64,000 nt of DNA, from assembly GCF_900143515.1 (NCBI RefSeq), contig NZ_FSQT01000001.1:2418001-2482000 (forward strand), read 5' to 3'. A program made the position numbers and the translations under genes. Position 1 is the stretch's first letter; each line of letters starts with the position of its first letter. Origin of the DNA: Micromonospora cremea. GTDB lineage: Bacteria > Actinomycetota > Actinomycetes > Mycobacteriales > Micromonosporaceae. Below are positions 8,450 through 18,800 of the stretch, piece after piece. The notes beneath the pieces are model-generated. The model was not told the origin of the DNA. It was given only the letters and a program-made list of their open reading frames with translations, and searched no databases.

Positions 8450-9654
8450 GTGACCGACTTTCGGTTTGCCGCCGTGACGCTCAGTGCCATGCTGGTTCTG
8501 CCCGCTGTGGCGGTTCCGCCACCGATGCGGGCCTCAGCCGCTCCGAACGTGCCGTGCCCGGCCGTGAAGCCGCCGGCGCCGCCGCCCGCCGCACCGTCCC
8601 CGCCACCGGTTGATCCCGTCCACCGGGCGGTCGGCGGGCAGGCGCTGGCGACGGCGGGCCTGGCCATTCCCGCGGGTGCACCGATGGCGCCGGCTGTGAC
8701 CGCCACCTCATGGCTCGTTGCCGATCTCAACAGTGGCGAGGTCCTGGGTGGGTGCGGCCCGCACGAGCGCCGAACGCCGGCCAGCGTGCAGAAGTTGCTG
8801 CTGGCGGCGGCCCTGATGCCCCGGCTGGATCCGGCCCAGATGGTTGAGGTGACCAGGGCGGATCTGCGCGATCTCGACCCGGCCAGTTCGCTGATGGGGG
8901 TGGTCGCGGGTGGCCGGTACTCGGTCGAGAGCCTGTGGCTGGGGCTCTTGCTCACGTCGGGAAACGACGCGGCCAACGTGCTGGCTCGGGTCGGTGGCGG
9001 CGGTGCGGGTCGACCGGGCGGAGTCGAGGCGATGAACGACGAGGCACGTCGGCTGCGCGCGAACCAGACCCACGCCGCGACGCCGTCGGGCCTGGACGGC
9101 CCCGGCCAGTACACCAGCGCGTACGACCTCGCGCTGATCGCGCGGGCCACGTTCGCCAGGGAGGACTTCCGGCGGTACATGGCTACCACGGTGGCGCAGA
9201 TACCGGCACAGCCGGGAAACCCGGCTTTCGCCATCACTCACGACAACACGCTGTTGGGCCGCTATCCCGGGACGCTCGGGGGAAGACGGGCTTCACCGAC
9301 CTGGCTCGGCAGACGTACGTCGGTGTGGCCGAACGCAACGGTCGACGGCTCGCGGTGACCCTGCTCGGAGCGGAGACCGCGCCGCTGGGGAGCCTTGGAG
9401 AGTCGGCAGCGCTGCTCAACTGGGGCTTCGCCCTGCCTCCCGGCGCGTCCGTCGGCCGCCTGGTCACACCCGAGGAGAAGAAGCACGACAGCCCGGTCGT
9501 CCCCGTCAAGGGCGAGCGCCCTGCCCCCGCCGCGGAATCCTCCATCTCGGTGACCACCGGGCTGGGCCTCGGCGCTGCCGTCGTGCTGGCCGTCCTGGTG
9601 CTGGCGGCCGCGTGGCGGCGCAGAGTTGCACGGCAGGAAGCCGGCCGACGGTAG
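8450..9654 (+). pseudogene. D-alanyl-D-alanine carboxypeptidase (PBP5-like) with one frameshift
   Basis: All three penicillin-binding motifs are present: SxxK as SVQK in TPASVQKLLL, SxN in TSGNDAAN, and KTG in GKTGFTDLA. The KTG box lies in a different frame from the first two. The shift falls in a run of five Gs (about 9279-9284); one more G would restore a single 400-residue protein. It has a signal segment (FAAVTLSAMLVLPAVAV), a Pro-rich linker, the catalytic domain and a C-terminal transmembrane anchor (AAVVLAVLVLAAAW). The start is uncertain (GTG 8450 or GTG 8426). If the indel is a sequence error, this is an intact DacC-type enzyme that trims peptidoglycan stem peptides. Confidence 0.75.
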
Positions 9655-9710
9655 GGAGCCGATGCCCCCGCCGCGTCAACTGGCGTGTGCGGCGACGCGA
9701 CGAACGACTG

Positions 9711-10559
9711 TCACAGGTTGTGGCGGTCGTCGGCCGGCAGGTGCGGCGGCTCGGGTGGCTCCGGGGCCTGGTCGGGCTGACCGAGCTGCGCGACATGGGT
9801 CGGGTCGAGGACCCGGGAGAGGAACGAGCGCGTGCGTTCGTGCTGCGGCGCGCCGAGAACATCCCGCGGCGGCCCCTGCTCGACCACCACTCCGCCGTCC
9901 ATGAAGACCACCCGGTCGGCGACGTCCCGGGCGAACGCCATCTCGTGGGTGACCACCAACATCGTCATGCCGTCCTCGGCCAGCTTGCGCATGACGGTGA
10001 GCACGTCGCCGACCAGTTCCGGGTCGAGGGCGGAGGTCGGCTCGTCGAAGAGCATCAGCTTGGGCTCCATCGACAGCGATCGGGCGATGGCCGCCCGCTG
10101 CTGCTGCCCGCCGGAGAGCTGCGCCGGGAACGCCCCGGCCTTGTCGGTCAGGCCGACCCGCTCCAGGTTGTCCCGCGCGATCCGCTCGGCCTCGCCACGG
10201 CCCCGACGGAGCACCCGCCGTTGGGCGATGGTGAGGTTGTCCAGCACGGTCAGGTGCGGGAAGAGGTTGAACGACTGGAAGACCATGCCGATGCCGCGGC
10301 GTACGGAGTCGATCTCGACGTCCGGGTCGGTCACCTCGACACCGTTCACCCAGATCTTGCCGGCGGTCGGCTCCTCCAGCAGGTTGACGCACCGCAGCAG
10401 CGTCGACTTGCCGGACCCGGACGGCCCGATGACGCAGACCACCTCGCCGTGGTCGACCTCGAAGTCGATGCCCTTGAGCACTTCGAGCGGCCCGAACGAC
10501 TTGTGCAGATCGCGGATCTCGACGGCGGATCGGGGTTGGGGAGTCGTCATGCGGATCAC
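9711..10559 (-). CDS. ATPase of a polar amino-acid (glutamate-type) ABC importer
   Basis: A 282-residue ATPase of the HisP/GlnQ class. Walker A is GPSGSGKS, the signature is [15 protein letters not shown], Walker B is [14 protein letters not shown] and the switch His is in VVTHEMAFA. It is the last gene of a three-gene importer operon and overlaps the permease stop by four bases. The C-terminal extension after residue 245 ([12 protein letters not shown]) is longer than usual. It energises uptake of glutamate or a related polar amino acid. Confidence 0.93.
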   Translation of the reverse strand: MIRMTTPQPRSAVEIRDLHKSFGPLEVLKGIDFEVDHGEVVCVIGPSGSGKSTLLRCVNLLEEPTAGKIWVNGVEVTDPDVEIDSVRRGIGMVFQSFNLFPHLTVLDNLTIAQRRVLRRGRGEAERIARDNLERVGLTDKAGAFPAQLSGGQQQRAAIARSLSMEPKLMLFDEPTSALDPELVGDVLTVMRKLAEDGMTMLVVTHEMAFARDVADRVVFMDGGVVVEQGPPRDVLGAPQHERTRSFLSRVLDPTHVAQLGQPDQAPEPPEPPHLPADDRHNL

Positions 10560-11350
10560 CGAGCCTTGGCGTAGCGGAGTTCGAGGCGTCGTACCACCTG
10601 GGACAGGGGCAGGGTGATGGCCAGGTAGGCGAGGCCGGCCACCAGCAGCGGGGTGGCGTTCACCCGGTCGTTCAGCATGTCCCGGCCGAACTTGGTGACC
10701 TCGATGGTCTGCGCCGTCACGCCGAGCACGTAGGCGAGCGACGAGTCCTTGGTGAGCAGGATGAGTTCGTTCGTCAACGGCGGGATCACGATCCGGAACG
10801 CCTGCGGGATGACGATGGTGCGCATCGCGGTGAAGTGCGACATGCCGAGGGTGCGCGCCGCCTCCATCTGTCCCTTCGGCACGGCCTGGATGCCGGCCCG
10901 GATGGTCTCGGCCATGTACGCCGCGGCGGTCAACCCCAGACCGATCGCGATCGAACCGAACACGCCACCGGGAATTTCCCGCTCCGGGAAGGCGATGGGA
11001 ATGCCGTAGCCGACGAGGAAGAGCACCAGCAGGGCGGGCAGACCCCGGAACAGCTCGATGTACGCCGTCGCCACCCAGCGGTACGGAGCCACCCGGGACA
11101 GCCGCATCAGCGCGAGGATCGTGCCGAACACGAGGCCGAACGCGAAGGCGCCCAGCGTGTACAGGATCGTGTTGCGCAGCGCGACGGTGATGATCGTCGG
11201 GAACATCGACTCGATGATGTCGACGCGGAAGAACGCCGCTCGCAGCCTGCCCCAGTCCGCGGCGTAGATCGCCACGGCGATGACGGCGATGAAGGCCAGG
11301 TACTGGAGCCAGAGGGACAGCCGCTCTCGCTGGCGGCGTCGCAGCTTCAC
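10556..11350 (-). CDS. Permease of the polar amino-acid ABC importer
   Basis: A 264-residue HisM-family permease with an N-terminal helix ([17 protein letters not shown]), the family start [18 protein letters not shown] and the ATPase-coupling loop [20 protein letters not shown]. This is the only permease gene, so the transporter is probably a homodimer, unlike the two-permease GluCD of corynebacteria. The nearest upstream gene is the binding protein, separated by 79 bp that hold a strong hairpin. Confidence 0.92.
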   Translation of the reverse strand: MKLRRRQRERLSLWLQYLAFIAVIAVAIYAADWGRLRAAFFRVDIIESMFPTIITVALRNTILYTLGAFAFGLVFGTILALMRLSRVAPYRWVATAYIELFRGLPALLVLFLVGYGIPIAFPEREIPGGVFGSIAIGLGLTAAAYMAETIRAGIQAVPKGQMEAARTLGMSHFTAMRTIVIPQAFRIVIPPLTNELILLTKDSSLAYVLGVTAQTIEVTKFGRDMLNDRVNATPLLVAGLAYLAITLPLSQVVRRLELRYAKAR

Positions 11351-11387
11351 GTTCGTAGCTCCTTGCGGTCCCGGAGGTTGCCTACGC

Positions 11388-11414
11388 GGAGGGCGCGCGA
11401 GGCGCGCGCCCTCC
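11388..11414 (-). terminator. Hairpin between binding-protein and permease genes
   Basis: A perfect 12-bp GC-rich stem with a 3-base loop lies just after the binding-protein stop and before the permease. Such intra-operon hairpins commonly stabilise the upstream message or partly stop transcription so that the binding protein is made in excess over the membrane parts. That role is inferred from position. Confidence 0.6.
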
Positions 11415-11429
11415 TGCCCTGAGCGTCGA

Positions 11430-12248
11430 TCACGCGCTCGGCCGCTTGCCGATCCACTTCTCGTAGATCGTGTCGTACGTGCCGTCCTGCTTGGCCTTGG
11501 TCAGCGCCTCGTTGATCTTCTTGAGCAGTTCCGGGTTGCTGTCCTTCTTCACCGAGAAGCCGTACTGCTCGCCGGTGTCGAACTCGGCCGCGACCACGAA
11601 GCCGCCCGGGTTCTCCTTGAGGTACTCGGTCCAGACCGGGAGGTCGTTGATCGCGGCCTCCACCTGGCCGTTGGCGACGGCCTGCTGCAGGGCGGCGAGG
11701 TCCTCGAACTCGACGAGCTGGAGACCCTTCTCCTTCTCGAACTTGCGGGCGTAGTCACGGCCCGTGGTCGCCGCCTGGACACCGAGCTTCTTGCCCTTGA
11801 GGTCGTCGAGCGACTTGTAGGGCTTGCCGGTCTTGACCAGCATCGCCTGGGTGGCGTCGAAGTAGGGATCGGAGAAGTTCATGACCTTCTGCCGTTCCTC
11901 GGTGATCGTCATGCCCGCGGCGGCGGCGTCGCACTTGCCCGTGTTCAGGTCCTGGCCGGACTTGATGCCCTCGAACGGGGTGTCGACGATCGTCTGCTCG
12001 ACGCCCAGGTCCTTGGCGACCAGGTCCATCAGGTCGACGTCGAACCCGACCACCTTGCCGGCGGCGTCCTTCGACTGGAACGGCGGGTACGGCAGGTGGG
12101 TGCAGACAGTCAGCTTGCCCGCCTGGACCAGCTTGACGCCGTTCGCCTGGACCTGGCCCTCATCCTTCTTGGCGCATCCCGCGCTCAGCGACAGGGCGGC
12201 GATCGCCACGATGAGGCCGGCCTTGCGGGTTGCGCTGGGAAACCTCAC
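11430..12248 (-). CDS. Polar amino-acid ABC importer substrate-binding lipoprotein
   Basis: A 272-residue SBP-bac-3 family protein. The signal sequence ends in the lipobox LSAGC (Cys about 25), so it is a membrane-anchored lipoprotein. Domain features are GKLTVCTHLPYPPFQ at the start of the mature fold, GFDVDLMDLVAKDLGV, and ITEERQKVMNFSDPY, the standard ligand-site region of glutamate/glutamine binders. It is the first gene of the operon; the promoter must lie in 12249-12458, a 210-bp gap that otherwise shows nothing recognisable. Confidence 0.92.
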   Translation of the reverse strand: MRFPSATRKAGLIVAIAALSLSAGCAKKDEGQVQANGVKLVQAGKLTVCTHLPYPPFQSKDAAGKVVGFDVDLMDLVAKDLGVEQTIVDTPFEGIKSGQDLNTGKCDAAAAGMTITEERQKVMNFSDPYFDATQAMLVKTGKPYKSLDDLKGKKLGVQAATTGRDYARKFEKEKGLQLVEFEDLAALQQAVANGQVEAAINDLPVWTEYLKENPGGFVVAAEFDTGEQYGFSVKKDSNPELLKKINEALTKAKQDGTYDTIYEKWIGKRPSA

Positions 12249-12458
12249 GGCTGTGTCCCTCCGGTTCGGCTCCCCGTGCGGGCGGGCAGCCAGGGTTGGT
12301 GCGAAGACGGTGTGACAGGCGACGCTACCTGATCGGACAGGCCGTACCTAGATCACGTCGAGTCGTTGTGAGCAGTGCGGCACCCGTCACCGTCGGTACA
12401 CCCGACAGTCGGCCCGCAACCGGACGTCGATGCCGGATTCGCCGCCTACCGTGGCTGT

Positions 12459-13061
12459 TCAGCCGGGGACGATCACCACGTGCAGGTGCCGGGGGCCGTG
12501 GACGCCCTCGACCCGGTTGAGTTCGATGTCGCTGGTGGCGGACGGGCCGCTGATCCAGGTGAGCGGGCAGTCCGGGTCGAGGCGCGCGAGGGCGTCCGGC
12601 ACCCCGGCGACGACCTGATCGGTACGCAGCACGCAGACATGGACATCGGGCAGGAGCGTGATGAGCCGTCTGCCCTGGGCCGGGCCCGCGTCGAGGATGA
12701 CGGTCCCGGTCTCGGCGACGGCCACCGCCGCCGCGGTGACCACCCCGTCGGCGGCGTCGACCTGGTCTCTCGGGAGATCGTCGTCGGTCAGCACCTCGAC
12801 GGTGTCGGGCAGCCAGCGCCGGGGCAGCCCCGGCGGGACCACGACACGTCGGCCACCGAGGATCGCGTCGACGACCTGTGCCACCTCGCCGTCGGAACAC
12901 CGGTGCACGGTGGCCCGGTAGTCGGTGAGCCGGTGCACCAGGACGTCCAGGTCCACGGCGCCGCCGGCCGGCCGGTAGTCCCGCGCCACGTCACCAGGGG
13001 TGGCCGGGGACGGGCCGAGAGCGGCGCGGAGGCGCCCGAGGATCAACTCGCGGGAGGTCAT
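12459..13061 (-). CDS. lutC: LutC-like LUD-domain protein of L-lactate oxidation
   Basis: About 200 residues, with the ATG at 13059-13061 overlapping the lutB stop. It is a LUD (LutB/LutC) domain protein: the core reads ADGVVTAAAVAVAETGTV and ends with a conserved SGPSATSDIE and GVHGPRHLHV. LutC is needed, with LutA and LutB, for L-lactate dehydrogenase activity in Bacillus; its exact role is unclear in the literature. It is the last gene of the lutABC operon. Confidence 0.9.
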   Translation of the reverse strand: MTSRELILGRLRAALGPSPATPGDVARDYRPAGGAVDLDVLVHRLTDYRATVHRCSDGEVAQVVDAILGGRRVVVPPGLPRRWLPDTVEVLTDDDLPRDQVDAADGVVTAAAVAVAETGTVILDAGPAQGRRLITLLPDVHVCVLRTDQVVAGVPDALARLDPDCPLTWISGPSATSDIELNRVEGVHGPRHLHVVIVPG

Positions 13062-14512
13062 CGTTGCGCCCACCATTCCCGGAAGGTCTGCGGCGGCGGC
13101 TGCGGTAGGTCGCGGCCGATGGTCCAGCCGGACAGCGGCGGGGGAAGACCACCGCCTCGCCGGCCCGCGAAGCGGGTGACCCGCGAGGCGCGCTGCGCGG
13201 CCTCGTACAACGGCGGATGGTCCATGGTGTACGCGGCGGCGGCCATGGTGACCGCCTCGGCGCTGGGCAGGCGATGCTCGCTCCGGTACGCCGCCACGTG
13301 CTGGCCGCGCAGGTGCACCAGGATCGACGGGATGTCGATCATCACGGGGCAGGCGTCGAAGCACGCGCCGCAGAGCGAGGAGGCGTAGGGCAGCGAGGCG
13401 TTGTCCTCCACGCCGGTCAGCTGCGGTGAGAGCACGGCGCCGATCGGCCCGGGGTATACCGAGCCGTACGCGTGCCCGCCGGTGCGCTCGTAGACCGGGC
13501 AGACGTTGAGACAGGCGGAGCAGCGGATGCAGTGCAGCGCCTGACGGCCGACCTCGTCGGCGAGGACCGCGCTGCGGCCGTTGTCCAGCAGCACGAGGTG
13601 GAAGTCCTGCGGCCCGTCGCCGGGGGTGACACCGGTCCACATGGAGGTGTACGGGTTCATCCGCTCCCCGGTGGAGGCCCGGGGCAGCAGTTGCAGGAAC
13701 ACCTCGAGGTCCGTCCAGGTGGGGATGACCTTCTCGATGCCCATCACCGTGATCAGGGTGTCCGGCAGGGTGAGGCACATCCGGCCGTTGCCCTCCGACT
13801 CGACCACCGCGAGGCTCCCGGTCTCGGCCACCGCGAAGTTCGCACCGGAGACGGCGACCCGGGTGCTGAGGAACGTGCGGCGCAGGTGACGCCGGGCCGC
13901 CGCCGCCAGGATCGCCGGCTCGTCGGTCAGCGCCGGGTCGACGCCGGGCATCTCGCGCAGGAAGATCTCGCGGATCTCCGCCCGGTTGCGGTGGATCGCC
14001 GGTACCAGAATGTGGCTGGGTTTGTCCCGCCCGAGCTGGACGATCAGCTCCGCGAGGTCGGTCTCCACCGGTTCGATGCCGGCGGCCTCCAGCGCCTCGT
14101 TCAGGCCGATCTCCTGGGTGGCCATCGACTTGACCTTCATGACCCGGTCGCTGCCGGTGGCCCGGACCAGGTCGGTGACGATCCGGTTGGCCTCGACGGC
14201 GTCGGCGGCCCAGTGCACGGTGCCGCCGGCGGCGGTGACCGCCGCCTCCAGTTGTTCCAGCAGCTCGGGCAGCCGGGCCATCACGTCGGTCTTGATGGCC
14301 CGGCCAGCCTCGCGCAGCTCCTGCCAGTCCGGGACCTCGTCGATCACCGCTGCCGACTTCGCGCGGATCGTGGCGGTGGCGTGGCCGAGGTTGCGGCGCA
14401 GTTGGGCGTCCGCGAGGCTGCGCCGGGCCGCGACCGGGAAGGGCTCGTCGCCGCGCAGGTGCCCGACACCGCGCGGCGCGGTGGCCGGCATGCCGAGGAA
14501 TGTCTCGCTCAC
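13058..14512 (-). CDS. lutB: LutB-like iron-sulfur protein of L-lactate oxidation
   Basis: About 484 residues, starting from the GTG at 14510-14512 that overlaps the lutA stop. The N-terminal part is a LUD domain (VMKVKSMATQEIGLNEAL, and ETGSLAVVESEGNGRMC). The C-terminal part carries two ferredoxin-type 4Fe-4S motifs, CIRCSACLNVCPVY and CGACFDACPV. This domain order is that of LutB. It would carry electrons from L-lactate oxidation to the respiratory chain together with LutA and LutC. Confidence 0.93.
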   Translation of the reverse strand: MSETFLGMPATAPRGVGHLRGDEPFPVAARRSLADAQLRRNLGHATATIRAKSAAVIDEVPDWQELREAGRAIKTDVMARLPELLEQLEAAVTAAGGTVHWAADAVEANRIVTDLVRATGSDRVMKVKSMATQEIGLNEALEAAGIEPVETDLAELIVQLGRDKPSHILVPAIHRNRAEIREIFLREMPGVDPALTDEPAILAAAARRHLRRTFLSTRVAVSGANFAVAETGSLAVVESEGNGRMCLTLPDTLITVMGIEKVIPTWTDLEVFLQLLPRASTGERMNPYTSMWTGVTPGDGPQDFHLVLLDNGRSAVLADEVGRQALHCIRCSACLNVCPVYERTGGHAYGSVYPGPIGAVLSPQLTGVEDNASLPYASSLCGACFDACPVMIDIPSILVHLRGQHVAAYRSEHRLPSAEAVTMAAAAYTMDHPPLYEAAQRASRVTRFAGRRGGGLPPPLSGWTIGRDLPQPPPQTFREWWAQR

Positions 14513-15285
14513 GCCGTCACCCCGTCCCGCTGCGCCTGCTCGGCCGAGTTTCCGGTGGACTCGGTGCTGGCCAGGATCTCCGCGAGGTGCACGGTGCGTA
14601 CGCCCGCCCGGAGCCGGGACAGGCCACCGCCGATGTGCATCAGGCAGGAGGAGTCCCCGGCGGTGCAGACGTCGGCTCGGGTGGACAGCACGTGGCGCAT
14701 CTTGTCGGCCAGCATCGCCGTCGAGGTGTCCGCGTTCTTCACGGCGAACGTGCCGCCGAAGCCGCAGCACTGCTCGGCCTGCGGCAGCTCCACCAGGTCC
14801 AGGCCGCGGACCTGGCGCAGCAGCCGCAGCGGCTTGTCCCCCACCCGGATCATCCGTAGCGAGTGGCAGGTCGGGTGGTACGTCACGCGGTGCGGATAGA
14901 AGGCGCCCACGTCGGTCACCCCGAGCACGTCGACGAGCAGCTCCGACAGCTCGTACGTGCGTCGGGCGACCTCCTCGGCGCGGCTGGCCAGGCGCTCGTC
15001 GCCGGCCCCCCGGGCCACCATGGCGTGCTGGTGCCGCACGGAACCGACGCACGAGCCGGACGGGGCCACCACCACGTCGTACGGCGCGAAGGTCCGTACG
15101 TGCCGGCGAACCAGGCGCAGCGCGTCATCTGGATAGCCGGTGTTGATGTGCATCTGCCCGCAGCAGGTCTGATCCTGCGGAAAGACGACCTCGTGACCGA
15201 GCCGTTCCAGCAGCCGCACCGTCGCCTTGGCCGCCTCGGGGAACAGGGTGTCGGCCAGACAGGTGACGAACAGGGCTATTCGCAT
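14509..15285 (-). CDS. lutA: LutA-like Fe-S (CCG-domain) protein of L-lactate oxidation
   Basis: About 258 residues. The ATG at 15283-15285 (MRIALFVTC) is chosen because a strong GGGAGGA site sits six bases upstream; an ATG five codons earlier has none. Two CCG motifs are visible, TCCGQMH and QCCGFGGTF, as in the heterodisulfide-reductase-like LutA family. The stop of the truncated rhaB fragment (15288) lies two bases upstream of the start, so lutA was probably translated together with an ancestral rhaB. Confidence 0.92.
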   Translation of the reverse strand: MRIALFVTCLADTLFPEAAKATVRLLERLGHEVVFPQDQTCCGQMHINTGYPDDALRLVRRHVRTFAPYDVVVAPSGSCVGSVRHQHAMVARGAGDERLASRAEEVARRTYELSELLVDVLGVTDVGAFYPHRVTYHPTCHSLRMIRVGDKPLRLLRQVRGLDLVELPQAEQCCGFGGTFAVKNADTSTAMLADKMRHVLSTRADVCTAGDSSCLMHIGGGLSRLRAGVRTVHLAEILASTESTGNSAEQAQRDGVTA

Positions 15286-15287
15286 AC

Positions 15288-15715
15288 TCAGTCCTCCCAT
15301 CCGAGGCGCCGGGCAGCGGCCCGCCAGGCCGTCTGCGTGGCGCGTGGCTCGTACCGCACGATCTGTTGGGTGTCGCGCAGCACGGCCCGCAGCGCCGCCA
15401 GGTCGCCGCCGACGACGCCGAGGGCGCGGGCCTGCACCAGAACATTACCCAGCGCGGTGGCCTCGACCGGCCCCGCGAGCACGGGCAGGCCGCACGCATC
15501 GGCGGTGAGCTGGCACAGCAGGTCGTTGCGTGCGCCGCCGCCGACGACATGCACCGCGTCGACGTGCCGACCGGCGAGCAGTTGCGCCTGGTCGACGGCG
15601 CGCCGGTGCGCCAGCGCGAGGCTGTCGAGGATGCACCGCACGGTGGCCTCCGGGGTGGCCGGCACCGGCTCTGCGGTGCGGCGGCAGGCGTCGGCGATGC
15701 GCGCGGGCATGTCGC
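15288..15715. repeat. Left copy of rhaB 3' direct repeat
   Basis: About 428 bp similar to 26570-26989, same orientation, roughly 80-85 percent identical by eye. The two copies bracket the accessory block. The resemblance runs from the rhaB stop codon to the trinucleotide region around GGGCATGTCGC. Confidence 0.75.
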
Positions 15716-15716
15716 G
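15288..15716 (-). pseudogene. rhaB: 3' fragment of a second rhamnulokinase gene
   Basis: The last 140 or so residues of RhaB are present (MPARIADACRRTAEPVP through GNVLVQARALGVVGGDLAAL), ending two bases before lutA. They align throughout with the C-terminus of the complete RhaB at 26567-28000. At 15715-15716 the resemblance stops abruptly, inside the coding region and before the ATP-binding core. The nucleotide sequence differs at many synonymous sites from the full copy, so it is not a recent duplicate. An upstream in-frame ATG exists but nothing suggests a functional product. Confidence 0.85.
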
Positions 15717-15765
15717 TCGGCCGCGGCAATCAAGCATGTGATGACCTCGGTGGCTGAGGAGATGC

Positions 15766-15803
15766 AAGAGGTGGGTCCCTCCCCGAGGACGGGCCCACCT
15801 CTT
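15766..15803 (-). terminator. Terminator of the rhamnosidase gene
   Basis: An inverted repeat, AAGAGGTGGG and its exact complement, extended by two further pairs after one mismatch, lies 19 bp downstream of the rhamnosidase stop. It stands between that gene and the rhaB-lutABC remnant on the same strand. Confidence 0.7.
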
Positions 15804-15821
15804 ACATGGACGAGGATGTTC

Positions 15822-18800
15822 CTACTCCTTGGCCACCTTGCCCGTCGTGTCGGTCTGGACCGTCAGCGGCGGACGGGTCCCGAAGGAGCCGGTGACTTCG
15901 ACGTAGATCCGGCGGTTCTTGTCCCGGTCGGTGAGCACGTAGCTGTCCGACGTACCCGACTGGATCGGGGTCGGCGCGCCGATCCGGTACCAGTCGTAGG
16001 TGAGCTGGGTGCTGTTCGGCGACCAGTCACCTGTCACGGTCAAGGTGCCTCCGACCTTGAGGTCACCCTCGATCACGGGCGTGTCGGCCTTGATCGTGAC
16101 CGCCGACGTGAACGAGTAGTCTCCGCCGTCCGCGACCTCGTAGACGTCATATCCGTCCTCACGGCCCTTGAAGGTCGCGCCTTCGGAACCCACGCTGACG
16201 CTGTTCTCGGCCGCCAACGGCACCCAGATCTCTCCGCTCGTCCCGTCGGGAACGGTGACGTCGAGCTCGACTACTTCGTCGTCGTCCTGAGACCACTTGA
16301 CCTTGATGTCGCCGCTCGGCGTGGGCACCTGGCCTTCGCTCCACTCGAGGTCCGAGAGATGCGGCTTGACCGTCCAAGTCGCGAACCCGGGCTCGACCGG
16401 CTTCACGCCGAGAAGGTACGCCGACATGTTCCAGGTCGGGCCGCTCGCCCAGCTGTGCGCGAGGCTCTTGTTCGCGTCGGTTAGGTCGCCGTTCTGCTGG
16501 TGGTTCTCCCAGAAGGCGCCGGTGTAGAACGGGTCGCTCGGATTCGCCATCCGCGCCCAGAGCGTCTTGGTCAGCGCCAGGGCGTCCTCAGTGTTCCCGG
16601 CCTCGTAGCGCGCGGCGAGCTCGAACCCGGAGATGTGCGTGCTGATTAAGGTCGAGTTGTTCGCATCCGGTGAGAACGGTTGCGGACCCTGCTCACCCCA
16701 CAGGTTGTTCTTGAGGTAGTCGAGGATGCCCGAGACCTTCTCCTCGGGGGCGACGCCCCAGAGCACGGCCATCGAGTTCGCGTCCTGCGGCACTGCGTTC
16801 CCCGACTTGTTACCCGTATTGACGTTGGACATCCTGTAAACGCCGCGTTCGGCATCGAAGAGGGTCGCATTGATCGAGGCCTTCACCTGATTCGCACGCG
16901 CTTCCCAGGCGGCCTTGTCAGCAGCCCAAGTGGCTGCTTCGGCGTTCGTCGGAACGTTCTCGATCATGTGACCGGCAAGCCATGCCGCCTCCGAGAGCGC
17001 GCGGTAGTACAGCACGTTCGTCGCGGTCACCGTTCCCGCACGACCGCCGTCGTAGAAGTCCCAATCGCGACCGTCGCTGCCCGAGGTTGTGACGATGAGA
17101 CCATCCGCGTTCGTCAGGCTCAGGTTGTAATCCATCTGCGCCCTGAGCCTGCCGTACTGGGAGATCGCGAAGTCGAGATCTCCCGTGTAGCGGTAGTTGT
17201 CGACGAGTCCGACCGGGAAGTAGATCGAGTAGGCTGTCGAGTAGAACTGTGCGACCGCCGGGACCGAGGTCCAGTTGGCCGACTCACCCGGCACCGATCC
17301 GTTCGCCGCCTGGCGCGATCCGAGGACCCCGATCGAGTTGCTGATGTACTCCGATCCCTGAGGACCGTACCCGAATGCCGTGTAGGTCGACCGCCCTGCG
17401 TTGAAAAGGTCGCCGGCCCAGATGCGCCGGTCCCGCTTCGCGCCATCAAGGATCACGGGGAAGGTGCTGTTGTTCTGCGCGCCCGCCGGCACCATGTTGG
17501 TGTCGACCGTGTACGCGCCCGTGTACCAGATGTCGTTCAGGACCTCGTCGCTGGAGAGGAACCATCCCTTGTAGTCGTCCGGTCCGTAATTCGGGAACTT
17601 CGAGACCACGCCGACGTCAGAGATCGACACCGTGCCGGGCGTCGTCAGCGTCACGGCGTGGAAGCGGATGCCGCCCTGAAGCGCGTTCGCCGGTGTCGTG
17701 TAGGTCCCTGCACCCGACACCTGCGTGACGCGGTTGCGCGGCGACCCCACTCCGGCGCCGAGATAGCCGGCGTTGTCGCCGACGACGTTCCCGGGCGAAC
17801 TGGTCACCGCGCTGTCCGTGGCGTGGTCTTTGGTGAGCGGGCTGACCGTGACGCCGGTCCGCGGGTTCCGGAGCGTGGTGCCGGCGTCGAACGCCGCAGT
17901 GACGGCAGGGGTGAACGAGAGGCCCGAGCCGTGGAAGATGACCGGTGACGTGGCGACGTGGTTCGCGGTCAGCGCGGTCACCCCGAGCCCGGTGCCTGCG
18001 GCACCGGCGGTCCCCACACTGGTGACCGTCACGTTCTCTCCGCCCACATCCAGGACGTCGCCGACCTGACGGCCGACAACCGATGCAACCTTGATGTTGG
18101 TCGCGCCAGCCGAGGCATCCGCGACCAGCGTGGTCTGGCTCGAAGTCCGGCCCACTGCCGTGATGGTGACCGACTGCTGGGCAGCGCCGCTGCCGATGAG
18201 CAGCTCGGCCCCCACCGGGAGGTTGGCCGTTGTGGTCACCTCGACGTTGGTCGCACCTGCAGCGATCGGCGCGAATGCCGTCGTCGTGACGGCGGCCTGT
18301 CCGACGGCGAGAATCGTCGCAGACTCTTGGTTCTCGCCAGTGCCGATCAGGAGCGACTGGCCGACGGTCATCTGGGTGGTGTTGGTCACGTAGACCGTCT
18401 CCGCTCCGGCGGAGGCGGCCTTCACCAACTGTGATTCGTTCTTGCGAATCACGTATTTGAGGCTCTCGCTGTATGCGGTGCGAACGCCGACGTCGCCCGA
18501 CGTCGATTCGACCGTGAAGTACGGCAACCCGCCGACGACCGGCCCGTAGTCGAGGATGACGTACGGGGCGACGCCGGTGCCATCCCAGGTCAGGGTCGCG
18601 GAGCCGCTTCCTCCGGCGGTGAGCGCCTCAGCGTTGGCCACATCTCCGAACGCGCCGGCGACGACTTCGGGTCGGAGATCGGTCTCCCCGGTACCGAGGA
18701 CCTCGCCTTGCCATTCTGGCTCCTCGGCTGCGTGTGCTGGCAGAGCGTCGGCTGCGTGTGCCGGCAGAGCGGCGAGCGTCGTGAACGCCATGGCCGCGGC

